The notes under the pieces are model-generated. The model had not been told where the DNA came from. It made no database searches and saw only the letters and a program-made list of their open reading frames with translations. The translations under genes and the position numbers were made by a program. 64,000 nt of DNA from Streptomyces sp. NBC_01294 (GTDB taxonomy: Bacteria > Actinomycetota > Actinomycetes > Streptomycetales > Streptomycetaceae), in the NCBI RefSeq assembly GCF_035917235.1, contig NZ_CP108423.1:6167501-6231500 (forward strand), in the 5' to 3' direction. How positions within the stretch are numbered: the stretch's first letter is position 1; each line of letters opens with the position of its first letter. Shown piece by piece: positions 53,288 to 61,358 of the stretch.

Positions 53288-53293
53288 TACAGT
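53288..53293 (+). promoter_or_regulatory. Leaderless -10 element of the amidohydrolase gene
   Basis: TACAGT lies 6 bases before the ATG at 53300 and no ribosome site is present; transcription would start at the ATG. The -35 region falls inside the GC-rich hairpin. Confidence 0.5.
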
Positions 53294-53299
53294 GCCGAC

Positions 53300-54385
53300 A
53301 TGAGCGATGTGCTGCACGTGAAGGGGCGGGTGCTGGTCGGGCCCGACGAGGTCCGCGACGAGCTCTGGGTGGTCGGCGGGAGGGTCTCCTACGAGCGTCC
53401 GCCCGGCGCCCGCGAGGTCACCACGGTGACCGGGTGGGCCCTGCCGGGTCTGGTCGACGCGCACTGCCACGTGGGGCTGGACGCCCACGGGCCGGTCGAC
53501 GCCGCGACCGCCGAGCGCCAGGCCCTCACCGACCGCGACGCCGGCACCCTCCTCATCCGCGACGCCGGGTCGCCCTCCGACACCCGCTGGATCGACGACC
53601 GCGAGGACCTGCCGAAGATCATCCGGGCCGGCCGGCACATCGCGCGCATCCGCCGCTACATCCGCAACTACGCCCACGAGATCGAGCCCGCGGACCTCGT
53701 CGAGTACGTCGGCCGCGAGGCGCGGCGCGGCGACGGCTGGGTGAAGCTGGTCGGCGACTGGATCGACCGCGACGCCGGCGACCTGACGGCCTGCTGGCCG
53801 CGCGCCGAGGTGGAGGCGGCCATCGCCGAGGCGCACCGGCTCGGGGCCCGGGTCACGGCGCACTGCTTCGCCGAGGACTCGCTGCGCGACCTGGTCGAGG
53901 CGGGCATCGACTGCGTCGAACACGCCACCGGCCTCACCGAGGACACCATCCCGCTGTTCGCCGAGCGCGGGGTCGCGATCGTCCCCACGCTCGTCAACAT
54001 CGCGACGTTCCCGAAGCTGGCGGCGGGCGGCGAGGCGAAGTTCCCGCGCTGGTCGGCGCACATGCGACGACTCCACGAGAGGCGCTACGACACCGTCCGG
54101 TCCGCCTACGACGCGGGCGTCCCGGTCTACGTCGGCACCGACGCGGGCGGTTCCCTGCCGCACGGCCTGGTCGCGGCGGAGGTCGAGGAGCTGGTGAAGG
54201 CCGGGATCCCGCCGCTCCAGGCCCTCTCGGCGACGGCCTGGGCGGCCCGTGAATGGCTCGGCAGGCCCGGGCTGACCGAGGGGGCGCCCGCGGACCTCGT
54301 GGTCTACGGCTCCGATCCGCGGGCCGACGTACGCGCGCTGGCGCAGCCGCTGCGGGTCGTCGTGAACGGCGCGGTCCGGGCCTGA
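53300..54385 (+). CDS. Metal-dependent amidohydrolase (imidazolonepropionase/prolidase-like)
   Basis: 361 residues, amidohydrolase-1 fold. Metal ligands are visible: 'GLVDAHCHVGL' (H-x-H), Lys in 'GWVKLVGDWID' (possible carbamylated bridge), His in 'VTAHCFAEDS', His in 'CVEHATGL' and Asp in 'VYVGTDAGG'. The N-terminal beta sandwich is completed by the C-terminal 'LRVVVNGAVRA'. Relatives hydrolyse imidazolonepropionate or Xaa-Pro dipeptides; the substrate here is unknown. It is probably a monocistronic leaderless gene. Confidence 0.88.
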   Translation: MSDVLHVKGRVLVGPDEVRDELWVVGGRVSYERPPGAREVTTVTGWALPGLVDAHCHVGLDAHGPVDAATAERQALTDRDAGTLLIRDAGSPSDTRWIDDREDLPKIIRAGRHIARIRRYIRNYAHEIEPADLVEYVGREARRGDGWVKLVGDWIDRDAGDLTACWPRAEVEAAIAEAHRLGARVTAHCFAEDSLRDLVEAGIDCVEHATGLTEDTIPLFAERGVAIVPTLVNIATFPKLAAGGEAKFPRWSAHMRRLHERRYDTVRSAYDAGVPVYVGTDAGGSLPHGLVAAEVEELVKAGIPPLQALSATAWAAREWLGRPGLTEGAPADLVVYGSDPRADVRALAQPLRVVVNGAVRA

Positions 54386-54668
54386 GCCGCGCACCGGCGT
54401 CCTGTTGACGGCGCGTGACATCGGCGGCCCGTCGGTCGTTGAGAACGACCGCGCGGGCCGGTTGTTCGTGAAAGGAGAGAACTCGCGTTCTTTGTGAGGC
54501 GCGATGATTCGAATATGTGCGTGGAAACCACCCTTTGGGGTGAACTCACGTCAGGTTGCCACCCCTTCACCCACAGTGCGTAAAGATTCCGGGGTCGAGG
54601 CCGTCGGCGCGCGCAATGTCCCCCATTGGCGGCGCGACGGCACCCATCTCCCCGGGGGTTCCACCACC
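54386..54668. other. Upstream region of the LAETGG protein gene
   Basis: 283 bases. CGGTCGTT-GAG-AACGACCG (54433-54451) is a perfect 8-base inverted repeat. TTGCCA and TAAAGA, 19 bases apart, lie near 54556 and 54581 and could be a promoter. AAAGGAG at about 54471 is not followed by a fitting start codon. No RNA gene recognised. Confidence 0.35.
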
Positions 54669-55628
54669 TTGAACAGCAACACCTTCCGCATGCCCGCGGC
54701 CATCCTGCTCGCGACGGGAGCGGTCGCCCTGCTCACCGCCCCGCCCGCCCTCGCCACGGGAGGCGGCGGGTCCGGGGGCGAGGGCAAGGCGGGCGCCGTC
54801 GTCCTGCGCGCCGGACTGGACGTGGGCCTGCTCAACAAGACCGTGGACGTCCCGCTGAAGGCGACCCTCAACGAGGTCAGCGCCCCGGCGACGGCCGAGA
54901 AGACGGCGCTGACCGTCACCCTGGACGGGGTCGAGGGAAACAAGCCGGTCAGCATCCTGCGCGCCGACGTGGCCACCTCCAGGGCGACCGCGGACAAGAC
55001 CCGTGCCGAGGCCGAGGCGAACCTCGCCAAGGCCTCCGTCCACGTGCCCGGGCTGCCGCTGCTCTCCCTCGTCGAGGTGGAGAAGGTCACCTCCAAGGCC
55101 GTCTGCGAGGCGGGCAAGAAGCCGGTGGCCAGCGCGAACGTCCTCGGGAAGGTGACGGCGCTCGGCAAGAAGGTCACCCTGTCGGCCGGCGGCCCCACCA
55201 AGGTCGAGGTCCCGGGCGTGGGCCTGGTCAGCCTGGAGCTGTCCGGTACCCAGACCACCTCCGCCACGGCCGCCGCGGCCGCGCTCCGCCTGAAGGTGTC
55301 GGTCAACCCGCTGAAGCTGAACGTGGCGGAGGTGGAGGGCGAGATCGTGCTCGCCGAGGCGCACTGCGAGTCCCCGGCCGGTCCGGCGCCGAGCGCGACC
55401 GCGCCCGCGAAGCCGGACGTCAAGCCCCAGACCGCGACCGGTACCGAGACGGGCACGGGGGCCGGTACCGGTACCAGCACCGGCACCGGATCCGGCATCA
55501 CCGCCGACGCCAACCTGGCCGAGACCGGCGGCGGTTCGATGTCCGCCTACATCGCGGGCGGGGCACTGACCCTGCTCGGCATCGGCGGGGCCGCGCTCCT
55601 CCTGACCCGCCGGGGCCGGGCCTCGTAG
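54669..55628 (+). CDS. LAETGG sortase-anchored surface protein (SCO1860 family)
   Basis: 319 residues. The signal peptide is 'MPAAILLATGAVALLTAPPALA' in part (first 30 residues, cut to 20 here: 'AAILLATGAVALLTAPPALA'). The mature part is Ala/Val/Lys-rich beta protein with two Cys ('SKAVCEAGKK' and 'EAHCESP'). After a Thr/Gly-rich linker the C-terminus has the class E sortase motif LAETG followed by Gly, a membrane helix and 'RRGRAS'. It is therefore attached to peptidoglycan or retained at the membrane. No sortase gene is in the window. The TTG at 54669 has GGGGG about 10 bases upstream and is the likely start. Confidence 0.85.
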   Translation: MNSNTFRMPAAILLATGAVALLTAPPALATGGGGSGGEGKAGAVVLRAGLDVGLLNKTVDVPLKATLNEVSAPATAEKTALTVTLDGVEGNKPVSILRADVATSRATADKTRAEAEANLAKASVHVPGLPLLSLVEVEKVTSKAVCEAGKKPVASANVLGKVTALGKKVTLSAGGPTKVEVPGVGLVSLELSGTQTTSATAAAAALRLKVSVNPLKLNVAEVEGEIVLAEAHCESPAGPAPSATAPAKPDVKPQTATGTETGTGAGTGTSTGTGSGITADANLAETGGGSMSAYIAGGALTLLGIGGAALLLTRRGRAS

Positions 55629-55629
55629 G

Positions 55630-55659
55630 GCCGACGGGCGCACCCGGGCCGCCGTCGGC
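55630..55659. terminator. Hairpin between the LAETGG and CapA genes
   Basis: GCCGACGG (55630-55637) pairs with CCGTCGGC (55652-55659) in the 64-base gap between two convergent genes; a second weak GAGCAC / GTGCTC repeat follows. Confidence 0.55.
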
Positions 55660-55692
55660 ACGGCCGCCCAGCGAGCACACGGAGGGGAGTGC

Positions 55693-56922
55693 TCAACGGG
55701 TGGCGTGCTGCAGCCCCTGCCCGCCCGCACCACGTGACATCACGGCCTCGGTGACCTGCTGGTCGATCCGGGCGTACTCGCTGCGCCTGCCGGCCGGGAG
55801 CGTGGTGTCGGAGGCCGCGCAGGAGGCGCAGACGACGCGGAACGGCGGCCCCATGTCCGAGTACTGCGTGAGGTATTCGGCCTTCACCACCTCCCAGCGG
55901 CCCGGACGGTCCGCCGCCGGGGCGAAGGTGAAGCGGGGGACCGAGGACTGGTTGCCGCGCAGTTTGTCGGCTGGTACGAAGCTGGCGACCTGGTCGCCCA
56001 TGCCGAAGACCACCCAGGTGCCGTTGATCTTCTCGTAGGGCTGCGGCACGTGGTTGTGCGTGCCGATGATCAGATCGATGTCGGGGAGGCCGTCGGCGGA
56101 GCGGGAGGCGGTCAGCGCCTGCGCCAGTTCCTTCTGCTGCTCGTCGGGCGCCGTCTGCCACTCGGTGCCCCAGTGGACGCTGAGCACCACCACGTTCGCG
56201 CCGCCGGCCCGGGCGGCGCGGGCGTCGGCGATGATCCGGTCCTTGTCGATCAGGTTGACGGCCCACGGCTTGTCCTGGGGGAGCGGGATGCCGTTCGTGC
56301 CGTACGTGTACGACAGCTGGGCGACCTTCGCACCGCCGGCCGCGAGCAGGGCCGGGGCCTTGGCCTCCTCCGCGCTGCGGGCCGAGCCCACGTGCGGGAT
56401 GCCGACCCGGTCGAGGTGCTCCAGGGTGCGGGCGAGACCCTCGTAGCCGTCGTCCAGGGTGTGGTTCGAGGCGGTGGAACAGCCGTCGTACCCGGCGTCC
56501 TTGAGGGCGTCCGCGAGCTGGTGCGGGGCCTTGAACAGGGGATAGCCGGTGTAGGGGCCGCCGGGGCGCCCGTACGGTATCTCGTGGTGGCATATCGCCA
56601 GGTCGGCGGCGGAGACCAGGGGTTTGACCCCGGCGAGTATCTTCCGGAAGTCGTACGCACCGGCCTCGTCGGCGTCGTCCGCCGACCGCTGGATGATCGA
56701 GGGGTACGGGATGATGTCGCCGGTCGCCACCAGGGTGAAGGGCTGCCCGGCGGGGGCGGCGCTCGCCGGAGGGGCGGACGTGCTCTGCTCCGGCTTGGCC
56801 CGGAGCCGCTGCTCCGCGGCCGGCGCGGAGCCGCGGTCGAACAGCTGCGGCGCGGCGTAGATCCCACCGCCCACGACGGCCAGCCCGGCCAGCGACGCGC
56901 CGATTTTGGCGGATGCCTTCAT
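55693..56922 (-). CDS. CapA family protein (metallophosphatase-like)
   Basis: 409 residues from the ATG at 56922. An N-terminal membrane anchor or signal ('KIGASLAGLAVVGGGIYAAP') is followed by an acidic/Pro-rich linker and the PGA_cap domain: 'LVATGDIIPY' (metal Asp), 'ICHHEIP', 'CSTASNHTLDDGYEGLARTL' (Asn-His), 'VVLSVHWGTEW' and 'LIIGTHNHVPQPYE'. In Bacillus, CapA takes part in poly-gamma-glutamate export, but Streptomyces has many CapA-like proteins with unknown substrates. It acts outside the membrane. Confidence 0.87.
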   Translation of the reverse strand: MKASAKIGASLAGLAVVGGGIYAAPQLFDRGSAPAAEQRLRAKPEQSTSAPPASAAPAGQPFTLVATGDIIPYPSIIQRSADDADEAGAYDFRKILAGVKPLVSAADLAICHHEIPYGRPGGPYTGYPLFKAPHQLADALKDAGYDGCSTASNHTLDDGYEGLARTLEHLDRVGIPHVGSARSAEEAKAPALLAAGGAKVAQLSYTYGTNGIPLPQDKPWAVNLIDKDRIIADARAARAGGANVVVLSVHWGTEWQTAPDEQQKELAQALTASRSADGLPDIDLIIGTHNHVPQPYEKINGTWVVFGMGDQVASFVPADKLRGNQSSVPRFTFAPAADRPGRWEVVKAEYLTQYSDMGPPFRVVCASCAASDTTLPAGRRSEYARIDQQVTEAVMSRGAGGQGLQHATR

Positions 56923-57054
56923 TCCCAACCCCCGATGCCGAGCACTGGTGCGGGGATCCCCAACGGCCCGCCCCGTGGCCATGGTAGGCGGGCCCGCCCG
57001 GGGCGGCGACCCCAGTCAGCGGAAAATGCGCAGGTCAGGCCGCAGTTGTGCAGG

Positions 57055-58476
57055 TCAGCGCGCCCCCAGGGCGAGGGCGTGGTCCAAGGCCTGGAGCAGC
57101 CGGCCCGTCGTCGCCCGGTCGCGCACCGCCAGCCGGAGCCAGGAGCGGTCCAGCCCGGGGAAGGTGTCCCCGCGGCGGACGGCGAAGCCGAGGGCGCGCA
57201 GCCGGGTACGGACCTCCGCGGCGCCCGTCACCCGGATCAGGACGAACGGCCCCTGCGCCACTCCGGCGACCGTCACCTCGTCGAACTCCGTGAGCCCGGC
57301 CAGCAGGTGCGCCCGGTCCACGGCGATCCGCCGCGCCGCCTCCTCCGCCTCGGCCAGCGCCTCCGGAGCCACACAGGCCTCGGCCGCCACCAGCGCCGGG
57401 GTCGACACCGGCCACAGCGGCTGCGCGGCCGCCAGCTTCGCGATCACCTCGGGCTCGGCCAGCACGTAGCCGATCCGCAGCCCCGCCAGCCCCCAGGTCT
57501 TCGTCAGGCTCCGCAGCACCACCAGCCCCGGCAGGTCCATCCGCCCGGCCAGCGCCTCCCGCTCGCCCGGAACGGCGTCCATGAACGCCTCGTCCACCAC
57601 CAGGATCCGGCCCGGCCGGGCCAGCGCCGCCAGCGCTGCCGCCGGGTGCAGGACGGACGTCGGGTTGGTCGGGTTGCCGATCACCACGAGGTCCGCGTCC
57701 TCGGGCACGTCCGCCGGGTCCAGCCGGAACCCGTCCGCCGCCCGCAGCACCACCCGCTCCACCCGGTGCCCCGCGTCCCGCAGCGCCGCCTCCGGCTCGG
57801 TGAACTGCGGGTGGACCACGACCGGCCGTACGGCGCCCAGCGCCCGCGCGATCAGTACGAAGGCCTCCGCGGCCCCGGCGGTCAGCAGCACCCGCTCGAC
57901 CGGCAGCCCGTGCCGGGCCGCCACCGCCGCCCGGGCCCGTCGCCCGTCGGGGTACGCGGCGAGATCCCCGAGGGAGGCGGCGATCCGCTGCTTGAGCCAC
58001 TCCGGGGGCGTGCCCGCACGGACGTTGACCGCGAGGTCCACCAGCGCGGAGCCCGTGTCGATCACTTCCACGTCCCCGTGGTGGCGCAGGTCGTGGGCCT
58101 GCGCCACGGCCACCGCGCAGGTCGCCGACACCGACCGGCGCTTGGGCACGAGGAGTTCCCCGCCGCCCGCGAGGGCCGCGGCCTCCGCCACCGAGGGGGT
58201 CCCGGCCGCGGCGCGCGCCGCCTCCGAGGGGTGCGGCACGGTGACGGCGGCCAACTCTTCGGGGGAGTAGCCGAGCAGGGGCACGCCGAATCGTTTCGCC
58301 GCGCCCGCGATCCCCGGCTCTCCCGTCTTCGCGTCCACGGTGGCCAGCGCCGTCACCGCCTCCGCGGCCAGCCCGGCCCCCCGCAGCGTCTCCTCGACCA
58401 GGGCGCAGACCTCCGCGACGGAAACCCCCGCGCGTCCGCCGACCCCGACCACCAGCTGTGTCGTGTACTCGCCCAC
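57055..58476 (-). CDS. cobC: CbiG/CobE-like domain fused to CobC-like aminotransferase (Rv2231c type)
   Basis: 473 residues from the GTG at 58476, which has GGAGGGAGG 7 bases upstream. Residues 1-125 are a CbiG C-terminal/CobE domain ('GVSVAEVCALVEETLRGAGL', 'AKRFGVPLLGYSPEELAAV'). Residues 140-473 are a PLP fold-type I decarboxylase/aminotransferase ('NVRAGTPPEWLKQRI', 'VVIGNPTNPTSVLHP', Schiff-base Lys in 'RSLTKTWGLAGLRIGY'), the CobD/CobC-like threonine-phosphate decarboxylase that makes the aminopropanol linker of cobalamin. It is divergent from the ZIP gene. Confidence 0.9.
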   Translation of the reverse strand: MGEYTTQLVVGVGGRAGVSVAEVCALVEETLRGAGLAAEAVTALATVDAKTGEPGIAGAAKRFGVPLLGYSPEELAAVTVPHPSEAARAAAGTPSVAEAAALAGGGELLVPKRRSVSATCAVAVAQAHDLRHHGDVEVIDTGSALVDLAVNVRAGTPPEWLKQRIAASLGDLAAYPDGRRARAAVAARHGLPVERVLLTAGAAEAFVLIARALGAVRPVVVHPQFTEPEAALRDAGHRVERVVLRAADGFRLDPADVPEDADLVVIGNPTNPTSVLHPAAALAALARPGRILVVDEAFMDAVPGEREALAGRMDLPGLVVLRSLTKTWGLAGLRIGYVLAEPEVIAKLAAAQPLWPVSTPALVAAEACVAPEALAEAEEAARRIAVDRAHLLAGLTEFDEVTVAGVAQGPFVLIRVTGAAEVRTRLRALGFAVRRGDTFPGLDRSWLRLAVRDRATTGRLLQALDHALALGAR

Positions 58477-58603
58477 CGGGGGGCCTCCCTCCGTAGTCAC
58501 GGCCACCGGCACGTCACCGGCACCGGTCTGTCGTCAACGATGCGACGCCCGCCGCCCGCGTGGGGATGTGCGCGCGGAGCGAGGAGTCTGTATTCAGGGG
58601 CAC

Positions 58604-59329
58604 ATGGCCGTGATCGTGGCGTTGGGCGCGTTCCTGATGACCCTGGCGGGCGGATGGACGGCGCAGCGCGTCACCGACCGCCGCCACCTCGTGCTGGGCC
58701 TGGCCGGCGGGCTGATGCTCGGCGTCGTCGGCCTCGACCTGCTCCCGGAGGCGCTCCACGCGGCGGGCGACGAGATCTTCGGCGTCCCGCTCGCCCTGCT
58801 GCTCTTCGTGGCCGGATTCCTGGTCGCGCACGTCGTGGAACGGCTGCTGGCCGTCCGCCAGGCCGCACACGGCGCCGAGGACGGCGTCCGCGTCCCCCAG
58901 GTCGGACTCACCGCCGCCGCGGCGATGGTCGGCCACAGCCTCGCCGACGGCGTGGCCCTGGGCGCGGCCTTCCAGATCGGCGGCGGGATGGGCGTGGCCG
59001 TGGCGCTGGCCGTCATCACCCACGACTTCGCCGACGGGTTCAACACGTACACGCTCACCCGCCTCTACGGGAACGACCGCCGCAAGGCCGTGATGATGCT
59101 CTTCGCGGACGCCGTCGCCCCGGTCGTGGGCGCGGCGTCCACTTTGCTGTTCACCCTTCCGGAGGAACCCCTCGGCGCCTACCTGGCCTTCTTCGGCGGC
59201 GCCCTGCTGTACCTCGCGGCCGCCGAGATCCTGCCCGAGGCGCACCACAAGCACCCCGCCCTGTCCACGCTGATGTGCACGGTGGGCGGGGTGGCCGGGA
59301 TCTGGCTGGTGGTGGGCATCGCGGAATGA
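58604..59329 (+). CDS. ZIP family metal transporter
   Basis: 241 residues and about seven to eight membrane helices. The metal-binding helices carry 'GHSLADGVALGAAF' (His-Ser...Asp) and 'ITHDFADGFNTYTL' (His-Asp...Asp). ZIP proteins bring zinc, iron or other divalent metals into the cytoplasm. Lying inside a cobalamin gene region, cobalt or zinc uptake is conceivable, but no Zur or B12 riboswitch signal is seen. The ATG at 58604 has CAGGGG upstream. It is convergent with cobB across 20 bases. Confidence 0.88.
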   Translation: MAVIVALGAFLMTLAGGWTAQRVTDRRHLVLGLAGGLMLGVVGLDLLPEALHAAGDEIFGVPLALLLFVAGFLVAHVVERLLAVRQAAHGAEDGVRVPQVGLTAAAAMVGHSLADGVALGAAFQIGGGMGVAVALAVITHDFADGFNTYTLTRLYGNDRRKAVMMLFADAVAPVVGAASTLLFTLPEEPLGAYLAFFGGALLYLAAAEILPEAHHKHPALSTLMCTVGGVAGIWLVVGIAE

Positions 59330-59349
59330 CCGCGGCCGGCGGACGGGGG

Positions 59350-60762
59350 TCACCGCCGTGCTGCCGCGGCTTCCGTGAAACGGCGGGCGACGGACGGCTC
59401 GGCCGCCCAGTGCGTGTGCAGGTAACTGGCGTGCACACCCTGCTGGACGAAGCCCTCGACCCGGCGTTCCGGGTGCGTGAACCCCCAGGCCGGCGTGACA
59501 CCGGCGCCCGGCTCGATCACCGTCCGGTGGAACTCGTGCCCGCGCAGCCGGGTCCCGGCCCGCGCGAGCGCGCTGTCGGACACCGCCACCGCCTCGCGGT
59601 AGCCCAGGGTGAGGCGCTCCGACATCCGCGCGTCGGCGTCGAGCACCCCGCACATGGGCTTCCCGTCGAGCGACCGCCCGAGGTACAGCAGCCCGGCGCA
59701 CTCGGCGGCCACCGGGCCGCCGGCCGCGGCGAAGTCGGCGACGGCCTTGCGGAGCGGTTCGTTGGCGGACAGCTCGGGCGCGTACACCTCGGGGAAGCCG
59801 CCGCCGATCACCAGGCCGGTGGTGCCGTCGGGGAGCGACTCGTCCCCGAGCGGGTCGAAGGTGACGACCTCGGCCCCGGCGGCGGTGAGCAGCTCCGCGT
59901 GCTCGGCGTAGGAGAACGTGAACGCGGGCCCGCCGGCGACGGCGATGACCGGTGAGGCTGAAGAGTTCAGCCCCTCCGGCGTTTGAGGAGCGGGGTCCGG
60001 GGCGGCGCCCCGGCCGCGCGTCAGCGCAGTCGTCGCAGACCAGACCTCACAGGCCAGCGCCGGGGCCGTGCGGGCCAGCGCCATGAGCGCGTCAAGGTCG
60101 CACCCGCGGCGGACCTGATCGGCCAGCGCCGACACCGCGGCCAGCGCATCCGCACGCCGCTCGGCCACCGGAACCAGCCCCAGGTGCCGCGACGGCGTGG
60201 CCACCTGCGGAGCCCGCCGCAGGACGCCGAGCACCGGCATCCCCGCTTCCTCCAGGGCCTCCCGCAGCATCACCTCGTGCCGGTCGGAGCCGACCTTGTT
60301 CAGGATCACGCCCCCCAGCCGCACCTGCGGGTCGAAGGACGCGAAGCCGTGCACCAGCGCCGCCACCGACCGCGACTGCGAGGAGGCGTCGACCACCAGC
60401 ACCACCGGCGCCCGCAGCAACTTCGCGACCTGCGCCGTCGACGCCAGTTCACCCCGGCCCGCGGCCCCGTCGTAGAGCCCCATCACACCCTCGACCACGG
60501 CGAGGTCGCACCCGGCCGCCCCGTGCGCGAACAGCGGAGCGACCAGCTCCGGCCCGCACATGAAGGCGTCGAGGTTGCGCCCCGGCCGGCCGGTGGCCAG
60601 CGCGTGGTAGCCGGGGTCGATGTAGTCGGGCCCGGCCTTGTGCGGGGACACGGCGAGGCCGCGCTCCGCGAAGGCCGCCATCAGGCCCGTGGCCACGGTG
60701 GTCTTGCCGCTGCCGGACGACGGCGCGGCGATGACCAGCCGGGGAACGTTGAACGAGGTCAC
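59350..60762 (-). CDS. cobB: Cobyrinate a,c-diamide synthase with an in-frame intergenic-repeat insertion
   Basis: 470 residues from the GTG at 60762 (a GTG one codon upstream is possible). It amidates the a and c carboxylates of cobyrinate using glutamine. The N-terminal synthetase domain has the P-loop 'SSGSGKTTVATG' and 'HKAGPDYIDPGYH'; the C-terminal amidotransferase domain has 'AAECAGLLYLG' (catalytic Cys) and 'HASYLHTHW'. Between the domains, residues of about 248-267 ('RGAAPDPAPQTPEGLNSSAS') come from the dispersed repeat at 59966-60011 and have no counterpart in normal CobB. The start overlaps the cobO stop. Confidence 0.95.
   Translation of the reverse strand: MTSFNVPRLVIAAPSSGSGKTTVATGLMAAFAERGLAVSPHKAGPDYIDPGYHALATGRPGRNLDAFMCGPELVAPLFAHGAAGCDLAVVEGVMGLYDGAAGRGELASTAQVAKLLRAPVVLVVDASSQSRSVAALVHGFASFDPQVRLGGVILNKVGSDRHEVMLREALEEAGMPVLGVLRRAPQVATPSRHLGLVPVAERRADALAAVSALADQVRRGCDLDALMALARTAPALACEVWSATTALTRGRGAAPDPAPQTPEGLNSSASPVIAVAGGPAFTFSYAEHAELLTAAGAEVVTFDPLGDESLPDGTTGLVIGGGFPEVYAPELSANEPLRKAVADFAAAGGPVAAECAGLLYLGRSLDGKPMCGVLDADARMSERLTLGYREAVAVSDSALARAGTRLRGHEFHRTVIEPGAGVTPAWGFTHPERRVEGFVQQGVHASYLHTHWAAEPSVARRFTEAAAARR
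59966..60011 (-). repeat. Copy of the dispersed intergenic repeat inside cobB
   Basis: CCGGCGTTTGAGGAGCGGGG with flanking TTCAGCCCCT and TCCGGGGCGGCGCCCC matches the repeat found between genes at about 8,940-8,985, 30,850-30,940 and 63,610-63,720. Here it lies in frame between the two CobB domains. Confidence 0.88.
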
Positions 60763-61358
60763 CACTCGATGCCCTTCTGGCCCTTCTGGCCGGTGTCCAT
60801 CGGGTGCTTGACCTTGGTCATCTCGGTGACGAGGTCCGCGAACTCCACCAGCTTCTCCGGCGCGTTGCGGCCCGTGATCACCACGTGCTGGGTGCCGGGA
60901 CGGCTCCGCAGCACCTCGATGACCTCGTCGACGTCGATCCAGCCCCAGTGCATCGGGTAGGCGAACTCGTCGAGCACGTACAGCTTGTGCGTCTCGGCGG
61001 CCAGATCGCGCTTGACCTGCTCCCAGCCCTCCTTGGCCGCCTGCTCGTTGTCGAGCTGCGCGTCCCTCTGCACCCAGGACCAGCCCTCGCCCATCTTGTG
61101 CCAGGCGACCGCGCCGCCCTCGCCGGAGGCGCCGAGCACCTTGAGCGCGTTCTCCTCGCCGACTTTCCACTTCGCCGACTTGACGAACTGGAACACCCCG
61201 ATCGACCAGCCCTGGTTCCAGGCGCGCAGCGCCAGCCCGAAGGCCGCCGTGGACTTGCCCTTGCCGGGACCGGTGTGGACGAAGACGAGCGGACGGTTGC
61301 GGCGCTGGCGCGTCGTGAGTCCGTCGTCCGGAACGACGGACGGCTGTCCCTGCGGCAT
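60759..61358 (-). CDS. cobO: Cob(I)yrinic acid a,c-diamide adenosyltransferase
   Basis: Transfers the adenosyl group of ATP to cob(I)alamin precursors. It has 199 residues. It has the P-loop 'GPGKGKSTAAFG', 'AWHKMGEGWSWVQRD', 'LYVLDEFAYPMHWGWID' (acidic metal residues) and 'VVITGRNAPEKLVEFADLVT', the BtuR/CobO layout. The ATG at 61358 shares a base with the stop of the chelatase gene upstream, and the 3' end overlaps cobB, so three cobalamin genes are coupled. Confidence 0.97.
   Translation of the reverse strand: MPQGQPSVVPDDGLTTRQRRNRPLVFVHTGPGKGKSTAAFGLALRAWNQGWSIGVFQFVKSAKWKVGEENALKVLGASGEGGAVAWHKMGEGWSWVQRDAQLDNEQAAKEGWEQVKRDLAAETHKLYVLDEFAYPMHWGWIDVDEVIEVLRSRPGTQHVVITGRNAPEKLVEFADLVTEMTKVKHPMDTGQKGQKGIEW

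Noticed and set aside
58513..58603. Zur box upstream of the ZIP transporter
   Set aside because: No match to the AT-rich Zur palindrome was found in the short divergent region.
56050..59955. A 1,301-codon open frame on the + strand across the CapA, CobC and ZIP genes
   Set aside because: It runs antisense to two well-supported genes and out of frame with a third; no domain is recognisable.
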